A stretch of DNA of 35,909 bases, from positions 1 to 35,909 of the forward strand of contig JASLAX010000199.1 of the NCBI GenBank assembly GCA_030146875.1, in the 5' to 3' direction. Positions 22,589 through 32,008 of this stretch are shown in pieces (position 1 is the first letter of the stretch; the number at the start of each line of letters is the position of its first letter). This stretch comes from Longimicrobiaceae bacterium (GTDB taxonomy: Bacteria > Gemmatimonadota > Gemmatimonadetes > Longimicrobiales > Longimicrobiaceae). Under the pieces are notes generated by a model. That model was not told the origin of the DNA. It worked only from the letters and a program-made list of their open reading frames with translations, and searched no databases. Made by a program: the position numbers and the translations under genes.

Positions 22589-22831
22589 TCAGCCCCGCAG
22601 AGCGACGCCGGCCGCGCCGTCGCGGGGCCGCCAGCGCCACGCGATCCCCGCGCCCACCATGGCGAAGTAGGTCAGCATCGCGGGCGCGCCCTGAACCGCG
22701 TAGGTCGCCAGGAGGATGACGGACAGCGCGAGCGGAAACAGGTAGCCGTGGCGGTGCTGGCGCAGTCGCGGCACCACGAGGGCGAGCGGGAAGAGGACGA
22801 GGGCGAGCGCGAGCGGCAGGAACGCCTCCAT
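22589..22831 (-). CDS. small membrane protein, unknown
   Basis: An 80-residue protein with three hydrophobic segments: residues about 3-22 (AFLPLALALVLFPLALVVPR), 31-47 (LFPLALSVILLATYAVQ) and 50-65 (PAMLTYFAMVGAGIAWR). It ends in a basic tail. The ATG at 22831 is preceded at six bases by AGGAGG, a near-consensus ribosome-binding site, and a good promoter lies upstream (22915-22943). It is therefore very likely translated despite its size. No family was recognised. Confidence 0.72.
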   Translation of the reverse strand: MEAFLPLALALVLFPLALVVPRLRQHRHGYLFPLALSVILLATYAVQGAPAMLTYFAMVGAGIAWRWRPRDGAAGVALRG

Positions 22832-22914
22832 TCGGTCCCTCCTGGAGAGATGCGACGTGCGGGACAGGACGATGAGCCGTCTCCCACGGCGGGGGCGCGG
22901 CGGTCCGCACTCGC

Positions 22915-22943
22915 AGTGTAGCCGCTCCGACCCGGGCGATCAA
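22915..22943 (-). promoter_or_regulatory. promoter of small membrane protein gene
   Basis: Minus strand: TTGATC (22943-22938), 17 bases, TACACT (22920-22915). The predicted start is near 22908, about 77 bases before the ATG at 22831. Confidence 0.55.
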
Positions 22944-23313
22944 CAGTCGCCGCTCGATCTAGCCTGGGGTGCCCCGTCGCGATCATGCTCGTCACCATGG
23001 CGACCCCGCGTGCGGCACGCCGCGCATCCCGAGCCCGGCCGATCGAAGGGAGCGCGGACAGGCACCAGCTCGACGTCCGTGGACGGAGCGTCGGCGCGGC
23101 CGAGTGCCGGGCAGCCCGCGCAGGCGGACTTCATGCCTTTTCGAGCCGCGAATTCTTCATTCGCAGCTGGTGCAGCCGCACTCCACCCCCACCTGGCTGC
23201 CGGCGGTCCTCGGCGGTCGGCGCCCTCCCATCGGCCAGAGGGAGAACGTCGGGAGACGTCCACGGGGCGCTCCGTGGGTTCCGCCCGAACGTGCGGCCCG
23301 CCGCCGCCGCGCC

Positions 23314-23319
23314 TATATT
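23314..23319 (+). promoter_or_regulatory. possible -10 of cyanophycin operon
   Basis: TATATT stands out in a GC-rich region about 113 bases before the cyanophycinase ATG. No convincing -35 sits 16-18 bases upstream, so only the -10 is suggested. Confidence 0.25.
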
Positions 23320-23431
23320 CGGTCCGCCGGGCCAACGGGGCCTGGCGCCTGCACCTGCGCGCCCATCCGGTGGACGGCGCGCCCGGGAGAGATCCGGGCC
23401 TCACCGCCGGAGCGGACCGACGTCACAGAGC

Positions 23432-24247
23432 ATGAGCCCAGCCCGAATCGCAGACGGCCACAGCCGCGGTTACATCATCCCCATCGGCGGGGCGGAGGAC
23501 AAGGTCAGTGCGCCCGCCATCCTCAAGCGCTTCGTGGACCTGTGCGGGGGAGAGGGCGCCACCATCGCCGTGATCCCCACGGCGTCCCGGCGCCCGGAGA
23601 CGGGGCCGAACTACCAGGAGATCTTCCGGGCGATGGGGGTGCGCACGGTGCACTCGCTGCCGTTCGAGACGCGCTCGGACTGCGACCGCCACGACTGGCT
23701 GGGGCTGATGGAGGAGGCCGACGGCGTCTTCCTGACCGGGGGCAGCCAGCTCCGCCTCTCCACCACGCTGGGGGGCACCGGCGTGACCCGCGCCCTGCGG
23801 CGCCTGAACGCCAGCGGCGTGCACGTGGCGGGGACGTCGGCGGGGGCGGCGTTCCTCTGCGAGCACATGATCGCGCGCGGCGAGGAGGGCGGCGCGCCGC
23901 GCGCCGACATGGTGAACCTGGCGCCGGGGCTGGGGCTCACCAACCACGTCATCATCGACCAGCACTTCCGTCAGCGCGACCGCCTGGGGCGGCTGCTCAC
24001 CGCCCTGGCCTACAACCCCTTCGCCCTGGGCGTGGGGCTGGACGAGGACACAGCCGCGTTCCTGGACCCGCACGGCACGCTCGAGGTGGTGGGGAGCGGG
24101 TCCCTGACGGTGATCGACCCCTCCGAGCTGGAGTACTCGTCCATGGCCACGGCGCGCACCGGCCCGGTGTGCATGGTGGGGATCCGCCTCCACATCCTGG
24201 TCCACGGCGTGAAGTTCTGCACCCGCACGCGCACCACCACCTCCTGA
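23432..24247 (+). CDS. cphB: cyanophycinase (S51 peptidase)
   Basis: A 271-residue serine peptidase that cuts the cyanophycin polymer (multi-L-arginyl-poly-L-aspartate) into beta-Asp-Arg dipeptides. The protein starts after the ATG at 23432 with GYIIPIGGAEDK, the S51 opening motif. Ser136 lies in the nucleophile elbow GTSAGAAF. Gln106 (GGSQLRLS) and His178 (IIDQHFRQRDRLGRLL) match conserved active-site positions of Synechocystis CphB. Its length equals that of the cytoplasmic enzyme and there is no signal peptide, so it acts inside the cell. It is the first gene of an operon with cyanophycin synthetase (22-base gap). Confidence 0.94.
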   Translation: MSPARIADGHSRGYIIPIGGAEDKVSAPAILKRFVDLCGGEGATIAVIPTASRRPETGPNYQEIFRAMGVRTVHSLPFETRSDCDRHDWLGLMEEADGVFLTGGSQLRLSTTLGGTGVTRALRRLNASGVHVAGTSAGAAFLCEHMIARGEEGGAPRADMVNLAPGLGLTNHVIIDQHFRQRDRLGRLLTALAYNPFALGVGLDEDTAAFLDPHGTLEVVGSGSLTVIDPSELEYSSMATARTGPVCMVGIRLHILVHGVKFCTRTRTTTS

Positions 24248-24269
24248 CCCGAGCCCGGAGACGCGCCCC

Positions 24270-27074
24270 GTGAAGATCCTGCACACCCAGGTTTTCGTCG
24301 GTCCCAGCCTCTACGCGCACTTCCCCGTCATCCGCCTGACGCTGGACCTGGGCGCCCTGGAGGCCTGGCCCACCGGCCGCCTGGGCGAGGGCTTCCGCGC
24401 GGCGCTGCTGGAGGCGCTCCCCGGGCTGGCGCAGCACGGGTGCTCGTACGGCGAGCCCGGCGGCTTCGTGCGCAGGCTGCGGGAGGACGAGGGGACCTGG
24501 CTGGGTCACGTGCTGGAGCACGTCGCCATCGAGCTGCAGAACGTCGCGGGCACGCAGGTCACCTTCGGCAAGACGCGCGAGACCGAGGAGAAGGGCGTGT
24601 ACTCCGTGGTCTACCAGTACGAGCAGGCCGAGGTGGGCGAGGAGGCGGGGAGGGTCGCGCTGGAGCTGCTCCACCACCTCCTTCCCGCCGAGGCTCGGGC
24701 GGAGGCGGGAATCGAGATCGACCCGGAGTTCGACTTCCCCTACGAGCGCGACGCGCTGATCCGCTTCGCGCAGCGGCGGGCGCTGGGGCCCAGCACCGCC
24801 TCGCTCGTTCGCGCCGCCGAGGAGCGCGACATCCCCTGGATCCGGCTGAACGAGCACTCGCTGATCCAGTTCGGCCACGGCAAGTACCAGCGCCGCATCC
24901 AGGCCACCGTCACCAGCGACACCCGCCACATCGCCGTCACCGTGGCCTCCGACAAGGAGCTCACCAACCGCATCCTGGGCGACCTGGGCCTTCCCGTGCC
25001 CCGCCAGCGGCTGGCGTACGGCGAGGACGACGCGGTCCGCGAGGCCCACCGCATCGGCTTTCCGGTGGTGGTCAAGCCGCTGGACGCCAACCACGGCCGC
25101 GGCGTGTCGCTGGACCTGCGCGACGACGAGGCGGTGCGCGCGGCGTTCCGGCAGGCGCAGGAGCACTCCCGCAGCGTGATCGTGGAGAGCTACCTGACCG
25201 GCTACGACCACCGCATGCTGGTGGTGAACGGGGAGCTGATCGCGGTGGCCAAGCGCGTCCCCGGCCACGTGGTGGGCGACGGCGTGCACACCGTGGAGCA
25301 GCTCGTGGAGGAGGTGAACCGCGACCCCCGCCGCGGGATCGGGCACGAGAAGACGCTCACCCGCATCGAGTTCGACTCGCAGGCCGACCGCCTGCTGGAG
25401 CAGAAGGGCTACGACCGCCACACCGTGCCCCCGCAGGGCGAGGTCGTGTACCTGCGCTCCACCGCCAACATCTCCACCGGCGGCACCGCCATCGACGTGA
25501 CCGACGTCTGCCACCCCGACAACCGCGACATGGCGGTGCGCGCGGTCAAGGCGATCGGGCTGGACGTGGGCGGCGTGGACTTCCTGACCGACGACATCAC
25601 CCGCTCGTACCGCGAGATCGGCGGCGGCATCTGCGAGCTGAACGCGGCGCCGGGCTTCCGCATGCACGTGGCTCCCAGCGAGGGGCAGCCGCGCGACGTG
25701 GCCGGCCCGGTGATGGAGATGCTCTTTCCCCCGGGCACGCCGCGCCGCATCCCCATCGCCGCCGTCACCGGCACCAACGGCAAGACGACCACGGCGCGAA
25801 TGCTGGCGCACCTCTTCAAGCTGAAGGGGCACACCGTGGGGCTCACGACCACGGACGGCGTGTACCTGGACGGCGTGCGCACGGTGGAGGGCGACATGAC
25901 CGGCCCCACCGCGGCGCGGATGGTGCTGCGCGACCCCGGCGTGGACGTGGCCGTGCTGGAGACGGCGCGCGGCGGGCTCCTCCGCGCCGGGATGGGCTAC
26001 CGGAAGTGCGACGTGGGCGCCGTCCTGAACGTGGCGGCCGACCACCTGGGGATGAAGGGCGTGGACACCCTGGAGGACCTGGCCGCCGTGAAGCGGATCG
26101 TGGTGGAGGTGGCGACCGACACGGCGGTGCTGAACGCCGACGACCCGCTGGTGCTGCGGATGGCGGGGCACACCAAGGCGAAGAACCTCTGCTACGTGAC
26201 CATGTCGCCCTCGCACCCGCTGGTGCGCGAGCACATCCGCGCGGGGGGGCGGGCCGTGGTGCTGGAGGAGGGGATCAACGGGCACATGGTCACGCTCTAC
26301 GACCGCGGCGCGCACATCCCCCTGCTGTGGACGCACCTGATCCCGGCGACCATGGAGGGGCGGGCGATGCACAACGTGCAGAACGCGATGTTCGCCGCCG
26401 CCATGGGCTTCAGCATGGGGCTGAAGCTGGAGGACCTGCGCCATGGCCTGCGCACCTTCGACACCACCTTCTTCCAGGCGCCGGGGCGGATGAACGTCTT
26501 CGACGAGCACCCCTTCAAGGTGATCGTGGACTACGGCCACAACCCCGCCGCGGTGCGCGCCATGGTGGAGCTGGTGGACCGCCTGCGCCCGGAGGGGCGC
26601 CGCATCGTGGTCCTGGCCGCCCCCGGCGACCGCCGCGACGAGGACGTGCGCGAGATCGCCCGCCTGGCCGCGGGGCGCTTCGACCGCTACGTCTGCCGGC
26701 GCGACGACAACCTGCGCGGCCGCGGGCCGGAGGAGGTCCCCGCCATGCTGCGCGACGAGCTGGTCGCCGCCGGGGTGCCCGCGGACGCCGTCGACGTGGT
26801 GCCCGAGGAGCGCGAGGCGGTGGAGCACGCGCTGCGGATGGCCGCCGATCGCGACCTGCTGCTGATGTTCACCGACGCCATCACCCGCACCTGGAAGCAG
26901 GTGATCCACTTCCGCCCCAACGACGGGGTGGGCGGCGCCCGCGCGCCGGAGGACCGCTCCGCCCTGCCGGCGCTCACCGCGTCCGCGGCCGAGGAGGAGC
27001 CGGCGTTCGCGGGCGCGGGGCGGCTGGTGCGCGACGAGCGCGGCGTGCGCCTGTCGCTGGACGGCGAGGACTGA
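24270..27074 (+). CDS. cphA: cyanophycin synthetase
   Basis: A 934-residue enzyme that adds Asp and Arg alternately to make cyanophycin, using ATP. The start is the GTG at 24270, giving MKILHTQVFVGPSLYAHFPV, typical of CphA1. Domains in order: an N-terminal domain to about residue 165 with GTWLGHVLEHVAIELQ and FGKTRETEEKGVYSVV; an ATP-grasp domain, about residues 215-475, with VVKPLDANHGRGVSLDLRDD, ESYLTGYDHRMLVVNGELIA and ICELNAAPGFRMH; and a Mur-ligase domain from about residue 485 with P-loop GTNGKTT at 501-507 (Lys505), ETARGGLLRAG, NVAADHLG and DYGHNPAA. All three parts needed for activity are intact. The last about 35 residues form a short extra tail. Its stop codon overlaps the start of the next gene by one base. 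Confidence 0.95.
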   Translation: MKILHTQVFVGPSLYAHFPVIRLTLDLGALEAWPTGRLGEGFRAALLEALPGLAQHGCSYGEPGGFVRRLREDEGTWLGHVLEHVAIELQNVAGTQVTFGKTRETEEKGVYSVVYQYEQAEVGEEAGRVALELLHHLLPAEARAEAGIEIDPEFDFPYERDALIRFAQRRALGPSTASLVRAAEERDIPWIRLNEHSLIQFGHGKYQRRIQATVTSDTRHIAVTVASDKELTNRILGDLGLPVPRQRLAYGEDDAVREAHRIGFPVVVKPLDANHGRGVSLDLRDDEAVRAAFRQAQEHSRSVIVESYLTGYDHRMLVVNGELIAVAKRVPGHVVGDGVHTVEQLVEEVNRDPRRGIGHEKTLTRIEFDSQADRLLEQKGYDRHTVPPQGEVVYLRSTANISTGGTAIDVTDVCHPDNRDMAVRAVKAIGLDVGGVDFLTDDITRSYREIGGGICELNAAPGFRMHVAPSEGQPRDVAGPVMEMLFPPGTPRRIPIAAVTGTNGKTTTARMLAHLFKLKGHTVGLTTTDGVYLDGVRTVEGDMTGPTAARMVLRDPGVDVAVLETARGGLLRAGMGYRKCDVGAVLNVAADHLGMKGVDTLEDLAAVKRIVVEVATDTAVLNADDPLVLRMAGHTKAKNLCYVTMSPSHPLVREHIRAGGRAVVLEEGINGHMVTLYDRGAHIPLLWTHLIPATMEGRAMHNVQNAMFAAAMGFSMGLKLEDLRHGLRTFDTTFFQAPGRMNVFDEHPFKVIVDYGHNPAAVRAMVELVDRLRPEGRRIVVLAAPGDRRDEDVREIARLAAGRFDRYVCRRDDNLRGRGPEEVPAMLRDELVAAGVPADAVDVVPEEREAVEHALRMAADRDLLLMFTDAITRTWKQVIHFRPNDGVGGARAPEDRSALPALTASAAEEEPAFAGAGRLVRDERGVRLSLDGED

Positions 27075-28810
27075 TGCGCCTGGTGGACACCCGCCGCGTC
27101 ACCGGGCCCGGCCTGCTGCTGCAGGGCCCCGGCGCCGTGATCGAGGCGGAGCTGGAGCCGGGGGACGACCCCGCCGCGGCCGCCGCGGCCTGGGAGCGCT
27201 GGGCGCGGCGCACGCTGGACGCCGTGGGGTGGGGGTCGGAGACGACGCGGGTCCGCGCGCACCCGGGCGGCCTGTCGCTGGGCATCACCGCCCCGTTCGA
27301 CGCGCTCTACGCCGCGACCGAGCTGAACGAGTGGGCGTTCGCCGCCGCGGCCGACGAGCTGCGGGGCGTGGCGCCGCGCTCGCTCCAGGACGCATCGGTC
27401 CGGCTGCGGGAGGAGATCGAGGAGGAGACCATCCCCCGGCTGGCGGCGCTCTGCCGCGAGGCCGGCGCGCGCGGGGTGGCCTTCCTCTCCGACGGCTCGG
27501 CGGCGTCGGTCGGCCTGGGCCGCGGGTCGCTGAGCTGGGCGCTCCCCGACCTGCCCCTGCCGGAGGAGGTGCCGTGGGAGGCGGTGCACGACATCCCGGT
27601 GGTGATGGTCACGGGAACCAACGGGAAGACGACCACGGTGCGCCTCCTCTCCGCGATGGCGAAGGCGGGCGGGCGGGTCCCCGGAAGCTGCACGACGGAC
27701 GAGGTCTCCATCGCCGGCGAGGTGGTGGAGCGCGGCGACTTCGCCGGACCGATGGGGGCGCGCCGCGTGCTCCGCGACCGGCACGTGGGGCTGGCGGTGC
27801 TGGAGACGGCGCGCGGCGGGATCCTGCGCCGCGGCCTGGTCGTCGGCCGCGCGACGGCCGCCGCCGTCACCAACGTCTCCGCGGACCACCTGGGGGAGTG
27901 GGGCGTCCACCACCTGGAGGACCTGGCCGCCGCCAAGCTGGTGGTGGCCCGCGTGGTCCCCGCCACGGGCCGAGTGGTCCTGAACGCGGACGACGCCGTG
28001 CTGGCGGCGCGCGGAGGCGAGGTGGCGGCCTCCGTCACCTGGTTCACCATGGCCGAGGACGGCGCGCCGGTGCGCGGCCACCTGGCCGCAGGGGGCACGG
28101 CGTGCCTGGTGCGCGACGGCGCGCTGGTCCTGGCCCACGGGGCGGAGAGCACCGTCGTCGCGCGGCTCGACGCCGTGCCGATGGCGATGGGGGGCGCGGC
28201 GCCGTACAACGTGGCGAACGCGCTCTGCGCCATCGGGCTGGCGGACGCGCTGGGGCTGCCCGTGGAAGCCATGGCGGCGGCGCTGGCGAGCTTCGGCACC
28301 GGCGGCAGCAACCCGGGCCGCGGGCAGGTGACGGAGGTCGGCGGACTGCGCGTGCTGGTGGACTTCGCCCACAACCCCGCGGCCATGGAGGGGCTCGTGC
28401 GCATGGCGCTCTCGCTGGGCTCGCAGCGCACGGTGGTGGCGCTGGGCCAGGCCGGCGACCGCGACGACGACGCCATCCGCGCGCTGGTCCGCGCCGCCGC
28501 CCGCCTGCGCCCGCACCGCGTGGTCGTGAAGGAGCACCCCACCCTCCTCCGCGGCCGCGGCGAGGGCGAGGTGCCCGCCGTCTTCCGCCGGGCGCTGGCG
28601 GACGAGGGGCTGGCGGTAGAGCCGGAGGTGGCCACCGACGACCTGGACGCGGCGCGGCGGGCGCTGGCGGGGGCGGAGGCGGGCGACCTGGTGGTGCTGC
28701 CCGTCTACACCGAGCGGGCGCGGGTGCTGGGGTTCCTGGAGACGCTGCGGGAGTCGGGGTGGACGGCCGGCGCGCCGCTCCCGGAAGCGGAGGCGGAGGG
28801 CGCCGCCTGA
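27074..28810 (+). CDS. CphA-like Mur ligase without ATP-grasp domain
   Basis: A 578-residue protein translated from the ATG at 27074, overlapping the cphA stop by one base. Residues about 1-165 form a separate N-terminal domain (RRVTGPGLLLQGPGAVIEAE, FDALYAATELNEWAFAAAAD) that is not the CphA ATP-grasp. From about residue 172 the protein is clearly paralogous to the CphA Mur-ligase domain: P-loop GTNGKTT at 181-187 (Lys185), ETARGGILRRG, NVSADHLGEWG, YNVANALCAIG, and FAHNPAAMEG near residue 430. It should activate a carboxylate with ATP and ligate an amine or amino acid, as Mur and CphA C-terminal domains do. It is shorter than CphA2-type enzymes, which keep the ATP-grasp. A role in cyanophycin or dipeptide metabolism is inferred from the operon only. 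Confidence 0.88.
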   Translation: MRLVDTRRVTGPGLLLQGPGAVIEAELEPGDDPAAAAAAWERWARRTLDAVGWGSETTRVRAHPGGLSLGITAPFDALYAATELNEWAFAAAADELRGVAPRSLQDASVRLREEIEEETIPRLAALCREAGARGVAFLSDGSAASVGLGRGSLSWALPDLPLPEEVPWEAVHDIPVVMVTGTNGKTTTVRLLSAMAKAGGRVPGSCTTDEVSIAGEVVERGDFAGPMGARRVLRDRHVGLAVLETARGGILRRGLVVGRATAAAVTNVSADHLGEWGVHHLEDLAAAKLVVARVVPATGRVVLNADDAVLAARGGEVAASVTWFTMAEDGAPVRGHLAAGGTACLVRDGALVLAHGAESTVVARLDAVPMAMGGAAPYNVANALCAIGLADALGLPVEAMAAALASFGTGGSNPGRGQVTEVGGLRVLVDFAHNPAAMEGLVRMALSLGSQRTVVALGQAGDRDDDAIRALVRAAARLRPHRVVVKEHPTLLRGRGEGEVPAVFRRALADEGLAVEPEVATDDLDAARRALAGAEAGDLVVLPVYTERARVLGFLETLRESGWTAGAPLPEAEAEGAA

Positions 28811-29030
28811 CGGCCGGGCGGCGGTCGGGAGAGGGGCGGACGCGGAGAAGCCTGGCGGCCGGGCCGGGGGCGCCGGTTCGCGCCCGCGCGGCGGTGCCCC
28901 CTCGCGTTCCCTCGTTGCAGGGTCCGGGCGCGTGGTTCGCGGCCGCGGCCCCGGAGCGAGCACGCCCCGCGCGCGGCCCCCGGGACCGGGACCGCCGGAC
29001 GCGCGGGGCCGCAACGGAACGGAGCCAACG

Positions 29031-30221
29031 ATGAGTTTCGGGGACCTTCCGGGCGGTCTGCCCGGCATGCCGGGGGGGGCCGCGCCCTCCCCCACGCCGC
29101 CCCCGGCGGACGCCCCCGCGGCCGACGGCGGAGCGGGCGACGCCGGCGCGGCGGGCGGGCAGGGGCTGGGGCTGGGACGGCAGGGCGCCGACCTGGTGGG
29201 CGGCGGAGAGCTGGCGCAGGCGGCCTCGCAGGGCCTGGCGCCCCCTGCTTCCGCGCCTGCCTCGGCACCCGCCGAGTGGACCTCGCTGGGCGGCGTGATC
29301 ACTACCGGGCCCGCGGCGGTGTCGTGGGGCGCGGGGCGGATGGACGTCTTCGCCAAGGGCACCGACCACGCCTGCTGGCACATCTGGTCGTCGGGCGCGG
29401 AGCAGGGCTCGTGGGAGTCGCTGGGCGGGGTGCTGGCATCCCCCATCGACGCGGTGTCGTGGGGGCCGGGGCGGCTGGACCTGTTCGGCACCGGGATGGA
29501 CCACGCGCTGTGGCACAAGTGGTGGGACGGCTCGGCCTGGGGCGGGTGGGAGTCGCTGGGCGGGGTCATCAACTCCGCCCCCACGTCGGTGGCGTGGGGC
29601 CCGAACCGGCTGGACGTCTTCGCGCGCGGCACCGACAACGCGTGCTGGCACCGCTGGTGGGACGGCACGCAATGGGGCGGGTGGGAGTCGCTGGGCGGCT
29701 CCATCATGTCGCCCGTGCGCGCCGTCTCGTGGGGCCCCAACCGCCTGGACCTGTTCGTGGTGGGCAACGACAGCGCGCTCTGGCACAAGTGGTGGGACGG
29801 GTCCGGCTGGGGGGGCTGGGAGTCGCTAGGCGGCACCATCTTCTCCCCCGTCTCCGCCGTCTCGTGGGCCGCCAACCGGCTGGACGTGTTCGCGGTGGGC
29901 ACCGACAACGCCTGCTGGCACCGCTGGTGGGACGGCACCCAGTGGGGCGGGTGGGAGTCGCTGGGCGGCTCGCTGCGCGGCCCGGTGAAGGCGGTCTCGT
30001 CCGGCCCCAACCGTCTGCACCTGTTCGTCGCCGGGATGGACGGCGCCTGCTGGCAGCGGCGCTGGACGGGGATGAAGTGGGAGGATTGGTCCTCCCTCGG
30101 CGGGTCGATGTCCTCCGATCCCGAGGCGGTGTGGACCTCCGGCCGGCTGGAGGTCTTCCACCGCGGCCAGTCCGACTGCGCCCTCTGGCGCCGGTCGCTG
30201 AACGAGAACGGCCAGCCCTGA
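29031..30221 (+). CDS. PLL-type beta-propeller lectin (DUF346 repeats)
   Basis: A 396-residue protein. The ATG at 29031 follows GGAG at six bases. After an about 80-residue Gly/Pro/Ala-rich N-terminus with no signal peptide come seven repeats of about 45 residues, each beginning W-x-S-L-G-G and containing WGPNRLDVFARGTD and a W-H-x-W-W-D-G strand. This is the blade pattern of the DUF346 family, whose Photorhabdus members (PLL, PHL) are seven-bladed fucose-binding lectins. Blades 2/3 and 4/5 repeat as pairs: blades 3 and 5 share GTDNACWHRWWDGTQWGGWE and differ at only a few bases there. ACWH occurs in blades 1, 3, 5 and ALWH in blades 2, 4. Blade 7 is the most diverged. The ligand is not predictable. 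Secretion by a non-Sec route or release by lysis is possible. Confidence 0.87.
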   Translation: MSFGDLPGGLPGMPGGAAPSPTPPPADAPAADGGAGDAGAAGGQGLGLGRQGADLVGGGELAQAASQGLAPPASAPASAPAEWTSLGGVITTGPAAVSWGAGRMDVFAKGTDHACWHIWSSGAEQGSWESLGGVLASPIDAVSWGPGRLDLFGTGMDHALWHKWWDGSAWGGWESLGGVINSAPTSVAWGPNRLDVFARGTDNACWHRWWDGTQWGGWESLGGSIMSPVRAVSWGPNRLDLFVVGNDSALWHKWWDGSGWGGWESLGGTIFSPVSAVSWAANRLDVFAVGTDNACWHRWWDGTQWGGWESLGGSLRGPVKAVSSGPNRLHLFVAGMDGACWQRRWTGMKWEDWSSLGGSMSSDPEAVWTSGRLEVFHRGQSDCALWRRSLNENGQP

Positions 30222-30241
30222 TTCGCCGGGCGGGATGCAGG

Positions 30242-30276
30242 AAGGGGCGCGCCGCGGACTTCGCGGCGCGCCCCTT
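30242..30276 (+). terminator. strong hairpin after lectin gene
   Basis: A perfect 15-bp stem (30242-30256 with 30262-30276) with a five-base loop, 20 bases after the lectin stop; its right arm ends in CCCCTT. Confidence 0.7.
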
Positions 30277-30328
30277 CGCGCGTTCTCCGCCCGGACTTCT
30301 CGCGCGTCCGACGACGACGACAGGGAAG

Positions 30329-30510
30329 AGTTCAGGGAGTTCGGGAGTTTTGGGAGTGATGCTGCCGACACGCACCTTCCAGAACTCCCTGAACTCCCCA
30401 CAAGAACGTCACATCGGTTCGAGGCGTCCGCCCGCCGTCTCCCCTGAGCGCAGCGGTCGAACCGCACGTCCCGTCTTCCTCCGCGAACTCCGTGAACTCC
30501 GCGAACTCCG
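30329..30510. repeat. 9-nt-period GAACTCC repeat with inverted arms
   Basis: AGTTCAGGGAGTTC (30329-30342) is the exact reverse complement of GAACTCCCTGAACT (30382-30395). Copies of GAACTCC follow a 9-base period at 30382 and 30391, and again at 30485, 30494 and 30503. The layout, lying beyond a terminator hairpin, is like the 6059-6120 element. The region is non-coding. Confidence 0.62.
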
Positions 30511-30655
30511 CGTCCCATCCTCGTGGCGGCGGAACGTGAGGGAAGCCGGGGCGGGGAGGTGCGGAGGAGGCCCCCGCGGGCTCGCGTGCGGGGCGGGAGG
30601 GCGTTACTCTGTCCGACCTCTCCCCCACGCGCGAACCCGTCCGCCAGGAGGCCCC

Positions 30656-32007
<1,352 letters not shown>

Positions 32008-32008
<1 letters not shown>

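Larger units (their letters stand above)
22832..23431. other. 600-base intergenic region before cyanophycin operon
   Basis: Open frames exist on both strands (for example 22940-23404 minus), but their composition is Arg/Gly/Pro/Ala-rich and no motif supports them. The left end holds the minus-strand promoter at 22915-22943. TATATT at 23314-23319 in an AT-rich pocket could be the -10 box of the cyanophycin operon; no -35 match was found at the usual spacing. Confidence 0.4.
30222..30655. other. intergenic region with terminator and periodic repeats
   Basis: About 430 bases before the amidohydrolase with no gene. It holds the lectin terminator and the 9-nt-period repeat described separately. 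TACTCT (30605-30610) could be a -10 for the amidohydrolase, without a recognisable -35. Confidence 0.4.

Noticed and set aside
22940..23404. 154-codon minus-strand frame before the cyanophycin operon
   Set aside because: Arg/Pro/Ala-rich, with no ribosome-binding site or motif; a degraded gene cannot be excluded but is not supported.
23997..26909. 970-codon minus-strand frame opposite cphA
   Set aside because: His/Val/Arg-rich translation without motifs; it mirrors the CphA coding sequence.
26687..30010. 1107-codon minus-strand frame over the ligase and lectin
   Set aside because: Its periodic content is only the complement of the lectin blades and Mur ligase; no domain is recognisable.
29270..30200. 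Regular about 135-base repeats considered as a CRISPR-like or satellite array
   Set aside because: The repeats are in frame and encode the seven blades of a DUF346 lectin.
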